A stretch of 64,000 nucleotides of DNA from JBKHYJ01 sp046565505 (GCA_046565505.1 JBKHYJ010000104.1:1-64000), one strand, 5' to 3'; positions 15,511-24,786 are shown, counted from the stretch's first letter. A program made the numbers and translations. Notes: generated by a model not told the origin, from the sequence alone.

Positions 15511-17187
15511 ATGTTGAGAGCAATACCATCCCTTATGTCTGCGGCGAGTGCGTTGCGGTACGCGGCAATAGTGACGGGCGGCGCGCTGGCCGCAAGCCTT
15601 CAGATGGCGGCGGCGGGCGCATGGCCCGGGCCGTTCGGGGGGATTCCGGCCCCGGACGGATTCATGGGGCATTGGCATTGCCACCTCTGGGAGCCGTGGC
15701 TGATCAGGCTACACGTAGGCTCGGATTCTTTGATCGGCGCTTCCTACGTCGCCATCTCGGCTACGCTCGCCTACCTGGTCAGCCGCGCCCGCCGTGACAT
15801 GCCTTTCCAGTGGGTATTTCTCGCCTTCGGCCTCTTCATCGTCGCCTGCGGCGCGACGCACTTCATGGAGGTGTGGACCGTATGGACGCCCGTGTACTGG
15901 CTGGCCGGCGACATCAAACTGATCACTGCGGTCGCGTCCGCGGCTACGGCCGTCGTGCTCCCGCCGCTCGTGCCGAAGGTGCTTGACGTCATCAAGGCCG
16001 CGAAGCTTTCCGAGGAGCGCGGGCTGAGCCTGGAGACGGCGAATGAAGAACTGGCGAGGCTCTACGGCGAGGTGAGAAGGCTCGACGAGCTGAAGACCGA
16101 TTTCTTTGCCGGCGTGAGCCACGAGCTTCGCACGCCGCTCACCTTGATCCCGGGGCCCGCGCGAAAGCTGAAGGCTTCCGAACGGCTCACCGCGGCAGAA
16201 CGCCCCAGCCTCGAAGTGATAGAAAGCAACGCCAACATACTCCCCAAGCATGTCAACGACCTGCTCGACGTGTCGAGGCTCGACGCGGGCGGGCCGGGCG
16301 TCAGCTACGCGGAAGTTGACCTCGCGCGGCTGGTCAGGCTCGCCGCCGCCAACTTCGAGATGGCGGCGGCCGACGACCGCGTGGCCTTCGCGGATGGCTC
16401 CACGACGCGATTATATGGCGGGCTCGCCATCGCGCGCCACCTGGCGGAGATGCATGGCGGGACACTACAGGCGGCCAGCCCCGGCGAAGGTCGCGGGTCT
16501 ACCTTCACCGTGGACCTTCCGCTTATGATGAGCGAAGGAAGCCGCGGCGCGGGAAATAATGATGCCGGGAAGGACCTGGAACCACAGCGCCCGGCGCCTT
16601 CGGGTCCGAGCGACGGTGCCGGCTCAGAGGGCTTAGAGGGTGATCGCAACTACACTGTCAACGCGGACAGCGGCTCGGTCGCGTCACCGCCGCGGGACAC
16701 GCGGCCGCCCGCGTCGCGGTATGGGCCGCTCTCGCGCGACGAGGGCGACGTGCCGCCGCTCGCCGATGGCGAAGACCCATGCGATAACACTAAATCGCTC
16801 GAAGGGTTGCGCCTGCTCGTAGTTGACGACGAGCCGGACACGCGCGACATGCTCAACGCCGCGCTGAGGCAGTGCGGGGCCGACGTGAGGGCTTCCGCGT
16901 CGGCCGGCGAAGCGGTCGAAGAGCTTCAGCGGTGGCGCCCTCATGTGATCGTAGCGGATATAGGCATGCCGGTTGAAGACGGCTACGACATGATTCAAAG
17001 GATCAGAAAGCTTGGCCCGGAGCAGGGGGGCCGGACCCCGGCAATCGCGCTCACGGCTTACGCCCGCGCCGAGGACCGCGAGCGGGCGCTGATGGCAGGT
17101 TACCAGGAGCACATACCTAAACCCGTCGAGCCGGATGATCTCGTGGAGGCTATCGCGAAGCTCGCGGGGCGAAACCGCGGACAGTGA
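15511..17187 (+). CDS. Ethylene-receptor-like hybrid sensor with degenerate kinase core and receiver
   Basis: A 558-residue membrane protein. After a signal-like segment, residues 50-165 match the ethylene-binding domain of plant ETR1 and cyanobacterial homologues: the pre-helix GHWHCHLW, then D72 and Y79 (equivalents of ETR1 D25 and Y32), then CGATH with the copper ligands C113 and H117. A HisKA domain has H204 in SHELRTPL. The ATPase domain is cut down: the N-box, G1 and F-box are missing, and G2 is reduced to YGGLAIARHL, so autophosphorylation is unlikely. A linker of about 130 residues leads to a receiver domain (about 430-555) with D483 in VADIGMP and a conserved Lys in HIPKPVE. It is probably a phospho-relay or scaffold partner of a neighbouring kinase; ethylene binding is inferred. 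Confidence 0.88.
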   Translation: MLRAIPSLMSAASALRYAAIVTGGALAASLQMAAAGAWPGPFGGIPAPDGFMGHWHCHLWEPWLIRLHVGSDSLIGASYVAISATLAYLVSRARRDMPFQWVFLAFGLFIVACGATHFMEVWTVWTPVYWLAGDIKLITAVASAATAVVLPPLVPKVLDVIKAAKLSEERGLSLETANEELARLYGEVRRLDELKTDFFAGVSHELRTPLTLIPGPARKLKASERLTAAERPSLEVIESNANILPKHVNDLLDVSRLDAGGPGVSYAEVDLARLVRLAAANFEMAAADDRVAFADGSTTRLYGGLAIARHLAEMHGGTLQAASPGEGRGSTFTVDLPLMMSEGSRGAGNNDAGKDLEPQRPAPSGPSDGAGSEGLEGDRNYTVNADSGSVASPPRDTRPPASRYGPLSRDEGDVPPLADGEDPCDNTKSLEGLRLLVVDDEPDTRDMLNAALRQCGADVRASASAGEAVEELQRWRPHVIVADIGMPVEDGYDMIQRIRKLGPEQGGRTPAIALTAYARAEDRERALMAGYQEHIPKPVEPDDLVEAIAKLAGRNRGQ

Positions 17188-17310
17188 GCATGCCGCCGGG
17201 CAATTATCGGCTCATAAAAGACGCGCACGGCCACGCGGCCTGACGCTCACCCACAGGCGTCGGCTCGTCACCTTAACGAAGTTTTCCGGCCGGCTCGGTC
17301 CGAACAGATT

Positions 17311-18222
17311 ATGAGCATGCGGGCTACACACACGGCCGGCGGCGGAAAAGCCACCTCGCGGTGGCGCGAGGCGTCGCTGCCATACCTTCTGGTCGCGCCG
17401 GCGATTGCGGTGCTCGCGGCGCTTTCGGTCTACCCATTACTGTTCGCGGTGAGGGTCGCGTTTCAGACCGGCTCCGGCCCGGGCGCCCGCTGGTCGCTCG
17501 CGAACTTCGCGCGGCTCTGGTCGGACGACTTTTTTCTCGCGGCGCTCGCGCACACATTCATCTACGCGGCGGTGGCGCTCACTTTCGAGTTCTTGCTAGG
17601 GCTCGGGCTAGCGGTCCTGCTCGACCGCCCCTTGCGCGGACGGTCGATCTTCCGCGCGGCCTTGCTCATCCCGATGATGCTGCCCCCGGTCGTCGCCGGC
17701 GTGGTGTGGCGGCTGATGCTCAATCCCGATTTCGGCGCGGTCAACGGCACACTAAAGGGCGCGGGGCTGAACACGGAGCCGCTCACCTGGACGGCGTCGC
17801 CTGTGCTTGCGATGGCGTCAGTCATCGCGGTTGACGTGTGGCAATGGACGCCGTTCATGTTCCTAGTGCTGCTCGCGGGATTGCAGGCCATACCGCAGGA
17901 ACCATATGAGGCGGCGGTGGTGGACGGGGCGAGCGGCTGGCAAACTTTCCGCCACGTCACGTTGCCGCTGCTGAAGCCGGCGATTCTGGTAGCGCTCCTG
18001 CTGAGGACTATGGACCTGCTTCGCGTGTTCGATCAGATATTCATACTGACCGAAGGCGGGCCGGGGTTCGCGACTGAGACCGTGAGCCTGTACATATTCC
18101 GCGCGGCATTCCGCTTCTTCGATTTCGGGTACGCCGCGGCGATGTCGTTTGTGCTGCTTGTGCTCACGAACATCATCAGCCTCGCCTACATCCGGCTGCT
18201 GCAAAAACAGGAGGCGTCATGA
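17311..18222 (+). CDS. Sugar ABC transporter permease (MalF/UgpA type)
   Basis: A 303-residue inner-membrane permease with six predicted helices. The first spans about 25-48, after a polar N-terminus. The EAA loop that docks on the ATPase is seen as YEAAVVDGASGWQTFRHVTL, at about residue 200. It belongs to the MalF-like half of carbohydrate importers of the CUT1 type. The stop overlaps the next permease start (ATGA, 18219-18222). With the second permease, the ATPase and the binding lipoprotein at 7855 it makes a complete importer. No gene for an alternative binding protein is seen next to it. Confidence 0.93.
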   Translation: MSMRATHTAGGGKATSRWREASLPYLLVAPAIAVLAALSVYPLLFAVRVAFQTGSGPGARWSLANFARLWSDDFFLAALAHTFIYAAVALTFEFLLGLGLAVLLDRPLRGRSIFRAALLIPMMLPPVVAGVVWRLMLNPDFGAVNGTLKGAGLNTEPLTWTASPVLAMASVIAVDVWQWTPFMFLVLLAGLQAIPQEPYEAAVVDGASGWQTFRHVTLPLLKPAILVALLLRTMDLLRVFDQIFILTEGGPGFATETVSLYIFRAAFRFFDFGYAAAMSFVLLVLTNIISLAYIRLLQKQEAS

Positions 18223-19109
18223 CCACGCGTGCGCGGGCGGCAGGTCGGAAAGGGCGTGACCGGATGGGCCGCGGCCGCCGGCCCTGGCTCGTGGCCCTGG
18301 GGAAGTACGCGCTGCTAATCGCGGCCGTCGGGGCGGCGGTGGCGCCCGTTTACTGGATGGTGACGGTCTCGCTCAAAAACGAAGTAGACCAATTCGCGAC
18401 GCCGCCCCGGTGGGTGGCTTTCAGCCCGACGCTTGCCCACTACCTCGACGCTTTCTTCGCGCGCTCGTTCGGGCAGTACCTTGTAGCGAGCGCGACGGTC
18501 GCTGCGGCCTCGACCGTTTGCGCGACGGTGATCGGGACGCTCGCGGCCTACGGGCTGTCGCGCTTTCGATTGCGCGCGGGGCTGGACCGCAGGCTTTCAA
18601 TCTGGATTCTCTCGACGCGTATGTTCCCGCCAATCGTGAGCGCCGTCCCGCTCTTCCTGATGATGCGCGACCTCAGACTGCTCGACACGATGACTTCGCT
18701 CGTCGTAGTCTACACGGCCTCCAACCTGCCGTTCGTGGTGTGGATGATGCGGGGGTTCTTTCAAGAGCTGCCGCGCGAGCTGGAAGAGGCGGCGATGGTC
18801 GATGGCGATTCGCGGCTCGGGGCGCTCGCGCGCGTGATACTTCCGCTCGTGACGCCCGGACTTGCGGCGACGGCCGTCTTCTGCCTGATAATGTCGTGGA
18901 ACGAATTCCTGCTCGCGCTCGTGCTCACGCAGACCGACCGCGCGATGACGCTCCCCGTGGGGATCGCCGGCCGCGTCACTCAGTACGAGATAAAGTGGGG
19001 CGTGATGAGCGCGGCCGGCGTAGTCGCGATGCTCCCTATACTCGTATTCGCGCTCGCCGCGCAGCGATACCTCGTGCGCGGGCTGTCGCTCGGGGCGGTG
19101 AAAGGGTGA
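18219..19109 (+). CDS. Sugar ABC transporter permease (MalG/UgpE type)
   Basis: A 296-residue partner permease with six predicted helices. The first begins near residue 23 (LVALGKYALLIAAVGAAVAP), followed by YWMVTVSLKNE, typical of MalG-like proteins. The EAA loop is LEEAAMVDGDSRLGALARVI. Its start codon overlaps the stop of the first permease, which ensures balanced synthesis. It is followed 27 bases later by the ATPase gene. Confidence 0.93.
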   Translation: MTTRARAAGRKGRDRMGRGRRPWLVALGKYALLIAAVGAAVAPVYWMVTVSLKNEVDQFATPPRWVAFSPTLAHYLDAFFARSFGQYLVASATVAAASTVCATVIGTLAAYGLSRFRLRAGLDRRLSIWILSTRMFPPIVSAVPLFLMMRDLRLLDTMTSLVVVYTASNLPFVVWMMRGFFQELPRELEEAAMVDGDSRLGALARVILPLVTPGLAATAVFCLIMSWNEFLLALVLTQTDRAMTLPVGIAGRVTQYEIKWGVMSAAGVVAMLPILVFALAAQRYLVRGLSLGAVKG

Positions 19110-19136
19110 GCCGCGGCCCGGCCGAATTGTGATCCG

Positions 19137-20210
19137 ATGGAAGTAAGCCTCCACAACGTGACGAAGCTCTATGGGCAGTCCGCGGCGGTCAGCGGCCTGA
19201 ACCTCGCCATTGAGGATGGCGAGTTCGTAGTGCTGCTAGGGCCTTCAGGGTGCGGCAAGACGACGACGCTCAGGATGCTCGCGGGGTTAGAAGAGGCGAC
19301 CTCCGGCGACATACTTATAGGCGGTGAGCGGGTCAACGATGTACCGGCTCGCCGGCGCGACATCGCTATGGTGTTTCAAAGCTACGCGCTGTACCCGCAC
19401 ATGACCGTGAGGGAAAATATCGCCTACCCGCTGCGCGTGCGCAAGGTGCGGAGGGCGGAGGCGGAGCGGAAGGTCGAGCAGGTGTCGGCCATGCTCGAAA
19501 TCAGCGGGCTGCTCGACCGAAGGCCGCGCGATTTATCCGGGGGCGAGCGGCAGCGTGTGGCGCTCGCCCGCGCCGTCGTGCGCGAGCCTCGCGTTTACCT
19601 TATGGACGAGCCGCTCTCGAATCTCGACGCGAGGCTGCGCGTTCAGATGCGCGGCGAGCTTAAGCGTTTACAGCACGAGCTTGGGACGACGACCGTCTAC
19701 GTCACTCATGACCAGGCGGAGGCGATGACGCTCGCGCACAGGGTGGCCGTGATGCGGGGCGGGAAGCTACAGCAGTTCGACACGCCCATGAATATCTATA
19801 ACCTGCCGGCTAACCGCTTCGTCGCCGGGTTCGTCGGCAGCCCCGGCATGAACTTCGTGGAGGGGAAGATCGATTCGGGCGCGCGGACGTTCACGGGCGA
19901 CGGGGTAAAGCTGCCGCTGTGTGACTCTCATTTCAACAGGCTGAAAGGGCGAGAGGCGGTCACGCTGGGCATACGGCCGGAGCACATTGAGGTAGGGACA
20001 GAGCCGCATGATGGGTGGGCCCCCGCCACGGTCTACGTGACGGAGCTGATGGGCAATGAAACGTTCGTGTTCTTACGTCTGGGCGGCGGGAAGGTCATAG
20101 CGCGCGCGGCGGCCGATTTCCGCGCGGAGATGGAAACGCCCGCATGGGTGAGGCTGGAAATGGACCGCGCCGACTTCTTCGACCCGGCGTCGGGTGAGGC
20201 CTTAAGATGA
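19137..20210 (+). CDS. Sugar ABC transporter ATP-binding protein (MalK/UgpC type)
   Basis: A 357-residue CUT1-type ATPase that powers the sugar importer. Walker A is GPSGCGKTT, the Q-loop lies in FQSYALYPHM, the signature is LSGGERQRVALARA, Walker B is VYLMDEPLSNLDA, and the switch His is in YVTHDQAEAM. Residues after about 240 form the MalK-like regulatory TOBE/OB domain (LGIRPEHIEVG). It lacks an obvious MalT-type regulatory extension. It closes the run of + strand genes that starts at the trehalase, and converges on the sialidase-like gene. Confidence 0.95.
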   Translation: MEVSLHNVTKLYGQSAAVSGLNLAIEDGEFVVLLGPSGCGKTTTLRMLAGLEEATSGDILIGGERVNDVPARRRDIAMVFQSYALYPHMTVRENIAYPLRVRKVRRAEAERKVEQVSAMLEISGLLDRRPRDLSGGERQRVALARAVVREPRVYLMDEPLSNLDARLRVQMRGELKRLQHELGTTTVYVTHDQAEAMTLAHRVAVMRGGKLQQFDTPMNIYNLPANRFVAGFVGSPGMNFVEGKIDSGARTFTGDGVKLPLCDSHFNRLKGREAVTLGIRPEHIEVGTEPHDGWAPATVYVTELMGNETFVFLRLGGGKVIARAAADFRAEMETPAWVRLEMDRADFFDPASGEALR

Positions 20211-20305
20211 GGCCGAGCTTTTATCACAAGCTATATAATCCAGGTCGCCCGAGTGCGGCGTTCTTTGCGATCACGTGACGCCGCCTCGCGGGCTTGATTA
20301 TGAGG

Positions 20306-21565
20306 TCATCTCACCGCCAATTTCATTACGGCGGTGCGCACGCGCGCCGGGCTTGCCGAATCAGTCCAGGCCACTACTATTTCATCCCCGGCGCGAGCCA
20401 TGCGGGGAAAGCCTGTCGCACGCGCGGCGCTTGATGGGGCTATGGTGACGGCGCCGCCCCGGGCGCCATCGGGGTGAATGCGCCGCGCCTTAACCTCCCC
20501 GCCCTTTGCCGTCTTCTCCAGCCAGCTCACCGCCGCCGAGCCGTCGCCGAGCACGACCACGCCGACGTGACCGAAAGGCGCGCCCTCGTCCACTTGAATC
20601 GGACGCCCGAAGCTCGCGCCCGCGTCGGTTGAAAAAGCCACGTTCACACGCGGCACGTCTTTAATCATCGTGAACCACGCCACGGCCACCAGATCGCCGC
20701 CGGCGTCAACTGACGGCCCATTCACCGGGCAGCCTTCGATCCGCCACCCATCCGCGTGTAGGGTCACGGGCGCTGACCACCTCCCCCCGCGGAGCCGGAC
20801 GACTGAAATATCGCGGACCTCCGCGTCGGAGCGGTCGCGGTAGACAACGACCGCCCCCTCCGAGGTCGCGGCGGCCGAAGTCTGACAGCAGTCGCAGACG
20901 CGCCCATCCAATTCCGCCTCTTCCGACAACTGGCCGTCCGCGCCAATCGCAGCGTAGCGCAGAGTCATCTCGCTGGCCGACGGGCCATGATGTCCGCCGT
21001 GACTGGCTCCTGCTTCTTGAGGCATGGACTTGCGCCCGTCGAGCCACACCGCGCCCGCCTTGCCGCCGGCCAGCGGCAGCATCGAAACGAAGCCATGTTC
21101 GGTCGGCGTATTGTCGCGGTGGGGCACTATGGGTTTGCCCCAGGTCTTTCCGCCATCCGACGAGCGCGCAACCTTCACGTCGCAGGTGTGACCGCCCGCG
21201 CCGTTTTTTACTAGCCAGTGAGCGGCAAGCGTACCGTCAGGAAGCGCGATGATCGAAGGGAAGTTGGCCCAACTGACTTGCCAGTCGGAGCCTTCGGCGA
21301 TAGTGCGGGGCTCGGACCACTTGCCCCCGCTGCGGACCGCAAAGCGTAGCGCGTGCCGGTTGTCGCCCGCCGGCTCGATCCAGCTTAAAAAGGTTCGGCC
21401 GCGCGCGTCCGTATACAGGTTCGGTTGCCCGCTTAAAGGCGCGGCAGGGTTATCAATCAGCCGCACGGCCGGCCGCGAGTCGCCCGCGCCCTGGCCCGGC
21501 ATGTTGATGACTGCTGACAGGAAGGCGGCAGTCAGCAGCGCGCATGTTCGTATAAGTCTTCGCAT
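20306..21565 (-). CDS. Secreted sialidase-like (BNR/Asp-box) protein
   Basis: A 419-residue exported protein. The signal peptide runs over about the first 25 residues (RTCALLTAAFLSAVIN). The mature part has Asp-box beta-propeller repeats (SSDGGKTWGKP, STDAGASFGRP) and a Cys cluster VCDCCQT in the middle, which is seen in a group of sialidase-superfamily proteins with unknown substrate. The full Arg triad of true sialidases was not confirmed, so the glycosidase function is uncertain. The ATG at 21565 is chosen because AGGTGGG lies 7 bases upstream; a GTG at 21577 would sit inside that site. Confidence 0.75.
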   Translation of the reverse strand: MRRLIRTCALLTAAFLSAVINMPGQGAGDSRPAVRLIDNPAAPLSGQPNLYTDARGRTFLSWIEPAGDNRHALRFAVRSGGKWSEPRTIAEGSDWQVSWANFPSIIALPDGTLAAHWLVKNGAGGHTCDVKVARSSDGGKTWGKPIVPHRDNTPTEHGFVSMLPLAGGKAGAVWLDGRKSMPQEAGASHGGHHGPSASEMTLRYAAIGADGQLSEEAELDGRVCDCCQTSAAATSEGAVVVYRDRSDAEVRDISVVRLRGGRWSAPVTLHADGWRIEGCPVNGPSVDAGGDLVAVAWFTMIKDVPRVNVAFSTDAGASFGRPIQVDEGAPFGHVGVVVLGDGSAAVSWLEKTAKGGEVKARRIHPDGARGGAVTIAPSSAARATGFPRMARAGDEIVVAWTDSASPARVRTAVMKLAVR

Positions 21566-21790
21566 TGATTCGCCCACCTGGTTCCTTGCTGGCGTAAATT
21601 CCTCTTCAAGTATAGGCGAAGCGCCCTACGATTCTCCACCGCCGAGAGCCGCCGCGCCGAGAACATAATCCGCGGGCCGCGCGGGAGGGGCGAATTGCAT
21701 AAAGCCTGTGGCCGCGCAGGTGAAGGACGGAAGGTCAGCCGTGCGCCGACCCGGCCGACGCCCGCCTCGCCCTGATGCGCCCGGCGCGGG

Positions 21791-23101
21791 CTAGGCTTTC
21801 GGCGGCTCGTAGACGACTCTTTGCTTCGCCTCGTCGAAGAAGAGCACGCGGCCTTCGCGGTACGACTGGACGCTCATCCCGATCGTCACCATCGCCTTGT
21901 AGGCGGTCAGGGCGTCGAGCACGGGAGTCTCGCGCGTGCGCACGCAGCGGAGGAAGTTTTCCATGTGCGATTCGCGCGCCTCGCAGTTTATCTTCAGCTC
22001 GTCGGCCCCGTGCTTCTCTACGAATTTCTGTTTGAATATTCGCTGGGGCGTTACGGTGATGTAATCAACTCTGCCCTCGAATTTCCCCTCGGGGACGATC
22101 ATTATGGTCCCTTCGTGCCCGCGGATCAGTCCGGGTATGTGGGTCTCGTTGGCCATAGAGGCGCTCAGGACGAGGCTGTGCCCTTGCGGGTAGTCCGCCG
22201 TCAGCGTGAACGTGTCGGGGACCTCGCGCTCGTCTTTGAAGACGTAAATGCCGCCGCTCGCCATCACTCGGCGCGGGAACTGGGCTTCGCCCCAGCAGAT
22301 GTTGAGCGGGGCCATGACGTGGTAGAACAGGTCCGTCGCGATGCCGCCCGAGTAGTCCCAGTACTTGCGGAAACGGAAGAACCGGTCGGCGTCGTATTCG
22401 CGCTTTTGCGCAGACCCCAGCCACATCTTCCAGTCGATGAAGTCGTCGCCTTTGCCGTTAGGGCCAGCCGCCGCGTCAATCGCCCAGTTCCACTCGCCCT
22501 GTGTCGAATTGCGGTGGTAAGACCCCTGGCTCATAATGAGCTTGCCTATCATCCCATCTTGAATGGCCTTGCGCGCCTTCCACCACTGGTCAGAACTGGT
22601 CGTCTGCGACCCGACCTGAAGCACGCGGCTCGTCTGCCTGACCTTCTCGTAAACCTTCTTCGCCTCTTCGACCGTGTGCGTCATCGGCTTTTCGAGGTAA
22701 ACGTCCTTGCCTTTATCCATGGCCTCTATCGCCATCCGGGCATGCCAGTGGTCGGGCGTCGCGATTATGACCGCGTCAACGTCTTTGCGCCCCAAGACTT
22801 CTCTATAATCGAGATAGCCATCGCACCGTGCGGTGTCCTTCGCCGCGCGCAGCCGCTTCGCGTAAACGTCCGATACGGCGACCACGCGGGCCGGCGTTGC
22901 TGGCTGCTCGCCGGTCTTCATGACCCAGCCGAGCAAGTCGCGGCCGCGGCCGCCCACGCCGATCACGGCGACGTTGATATGATCATTCGCGCCCGCCACT
23001 TTGCCCATGACGCCCGGCGCGCGGCCCAGCGCCTTTAGCGCCACGCCCGCGCCGACGGCGGACTTGACGAAATCTCTGCGATTCAATCTCACCTTCGACA
23101 T
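21791..23101 (-). CDS. Gfo/Idh/MocA-family oxidoreductase, Tat-exported
   Basis: A 436-residue NAD(P)-dependent oxidoreductase of the Gfo/Idh/MocA family, which acts on sugars and polyols. The N-terminus carries a twin-arginine signal (LNRRDFVKSAVGAG), pointing to export with bound cofactor. The Rossmann fold has VAVIGVGGRGRD (about 44-55), and the dinucleotide/catalytic Lys motif is YLEKPMTHT. The C-terminal domain contains the beta-sheet substrate region. The ATG at 23101 is preferred to an upstream start at 23248, because the Tat signal then lies at the N-terminus. The substrate is unknown; it sits alone between the sialidase-like gene and a divergent thiolase. Confidence 0.88.
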   Translation of the reverse strand: MSKVRLNRRDFVKSAVGAGVALKALGRAPGVMGKVAGANDHINVAVIGVGGRGRDLLGWVMKTGEQPATPARVVAVSDVYAKRLRAAKDTARCDGYLDYREVLGRKDVDAVIIATPDHWHARMAIEAMDKGKDVYLEKPMTHTVEEAKKVYEKVRQTSRVLQVGSQTTSSDQWWKARKAIQDGMIGKLIMSQGSYHRNSTQGEWNWAIDAAAGPNGKGDDFIDWKMWLGSAQKREYDADRFFRFRKYWDYSGGIATDLFYHVMAPLNICWGEAQFPRRVMASGGIYVFKDEREVPDTFTLTADYPQGHSLVLSASMANETHIPGLIRGHEGTIMIVPEGKFEGRVDYITVTPQRIFKQKFVEKHGADELKINCEARESHMENFLRCVRTRETPVLDALTAYKAMVTIGMSVQSYREGRVLFFDEAKQRVVYEPPKA

Positions 23102-23423
23102 ATTATCCCCGCTCCAGAAAAAGTGAATGAGATCAAGGCCAACTGTCACGCGCCGCCGGCCGGCGATAGAGGTAGGTCGCAAACTTTTATGCCTTACTCG
23201 CCCGGCCCCGCGCGTGCAGCCTCGCAACGCGCCGCCAATATATGACACGGCGCGGGGAACATCAAGCGGGTCATGGGTTCATAATACGGCGCGCCGTCAC
23301 TTTGACGCGGCCGGCAATTATCATACGTCGAGCACTGGTCGTACTGCGCGGCGGGACTGCGGGCCGCTGCGTTGACTCTTCCGGGGTGATTTGATATGAC
23401 TTGCTGAGAACAGGAGACGAGTC

Positions 23424-24578
23424 ATGAAAAACCTCAGCGACCGCGTGGCTATCATAGGGATGGGCTGCACGAAGTTCGGCGAGCACTGGGACAAGAGCGA
23501 AGAGGATTTGATAGTCGATGCGGCCTACGAAGCGTTCGAGGACGCGGGCATAGCCCCGGAGCAGGTCGAGGCGGGTTGGGTAGGCACCCTGACTTCCGGC
23601 ATCAGCGGGCAGGCGCTTTCGCGCCCGCTGAAGCTCCAATACATCCCCATCACCCGCGTAGAAAACATGTGCGCCACGGGGCAGGACGCGCTGCGCAATG
23701 CGGCGTTCGCGGTGGCGGCGGGGGCTTACGACGTGGCGCTCGTAGTCGGTTTTGAAAAGCTGAAGGACACGGGCTACTCGGGCCTGCCGGGGGCGCCCTC
23801 GACGGTCATCGGCGCGGGCAACACCGCGCCAGGGGCCTTCGCGCTCACGGCGAATCGCTACTTTCATCGTTACGGCACGGGCAAAGAAGAGCTGGCTAAG
23901 ATTTCTGTCAAGAACCACTACAATGGCGCGCGCAACAGGAAGGCCCACTTTCAAAAAGAGATCACCGTCGAGCAGGCCATGAGGGCGCCGATGATCGCCT
24001 CCCCGCTGGGGCTGTTGGACTGCTGCCCGACGACGGACGGGGCGGCCGCGGCGGTCATCACACGCACGGAGCTTGCCCCGCGGTTCAACAAGGATTTCGT
24101 GACGATAAAAGCTATGGGCCTCGCGGTCGGGCCGGGCACGGGGAGGCTAGACCCGGACTTTGATTTCACGAGCTTCCCGGAGACCAAAGCGGCCGCCAAA
24201 CAGGTGTACGATCAACTCGGCATCAAGGACCCGCGCAGGGAAGTGAGCCTCGCCGAAGTGCATGACTGCTTCTCCATAACAGAGATGATCATCTATGAAG
24301 ACCTGGGGTTTTCCGAGCCCGGCAAGGCGAAGCTCGATATCGACTCTGGCGCGTTCACACTGAAAGGCGACCTCCCCGTGAACACGGATGGCGGGCTGAA
24401 GTCGTTCGGCCACCCGATAGGCGCGAGCGGCCTGCGCATGCTTTACGAGATTTATCACCAACTGCTCGGGCGCGCGGGCGAGCGACAGGTGAAGGATATG
24501 AGGCTCGGGCTCGCGCACAATCTCGGGGGCAACCCCGGCTCGTTCACCTGCTCGATCATCGCGCTCGGCCACCCGTAG
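23424..24578 (+). CDS. Thiolase-family acetyl-CoA acetyltransferase
   Basis: A 384-residue thiolase of the SCP2-like subgroup. The acyl-accepting Cys is C83 in ENMCATGQDAL. The C-terminal catalytic pair is H365 in LAHNLGGNPGSF and C376 in FTCSI, and GHPIGASGLR is the usual CoA-site loop. It could cleave 3-ketoacyl-CoA or condense acetyl-CoA units. The acyl-CoA dehydrogenase 200 bases downstream on the same strand supports a role in fatty-acid or branched acyl-CoA breakdown. The DUF35 OB-fold partner common for this subgroup is absent. The start has AGGAGACGAG a few bases before ATG. Confidence 0.9.
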   Translation: MKNLSDRVAIIGMGCTKFGEHWDKSEEDLIVDAAYEAFEDAGIAPEQVEAGWVGTLTSGISGQALSRPLKLQYIPITRVENMCATGQDALRNAAFAVAAGAYDVALVVGFEKLKDTGYSGLPGAPSTVIGAGNTAPGAFALTANRYFHRYGTGKEELAKISVKNHYNGARNRKAHFQKEITVEQAMRAPMIASPLGLLDCCPTTDGAAAAVITRTELAPRFNKDFVTIKAMGLAVGPGTGRLDPDFDFTSFPETKAAAKQVYDQLGIKDPRREVSLAEVHDCFSITEMIIYEDLGFSEPGKAKLDIDSGAFTLKGDLPVNTDGGLKSFGHPIGASGLRMLYEIYHQLLGRAGERQVKDMRLGLAHNLGGNPGSFTCSIIALGHP

Positions 24579-24786
24579 ACGCGGAGGCTCGAAGCCGCGA
24601 CCCGCCCTCCAGTCGATTCCCGCGTCAACCACGGAACGCGCGACCAGGCTAATGTGTCCGCGCCCTCCACCCCCCGAAGGCCGCGAGGCCAGTCAAAAGC
24701 ACGGACTCGCCGCGATGAAAGCAGCACGCAGACTTCTGAGAGCGCCCGACGCCGTGCTATATTAGCGTCCCACCAGGAGGCGCGAA

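Noticed and set aside
20255..20284. GCGGCGT/ACGCCGC inverted repeat between the ATPase and the sialidase-like gene
   Set aside because: A 7-bp stem with a 16-base loop and no T-run is too weak to call as a terminator.
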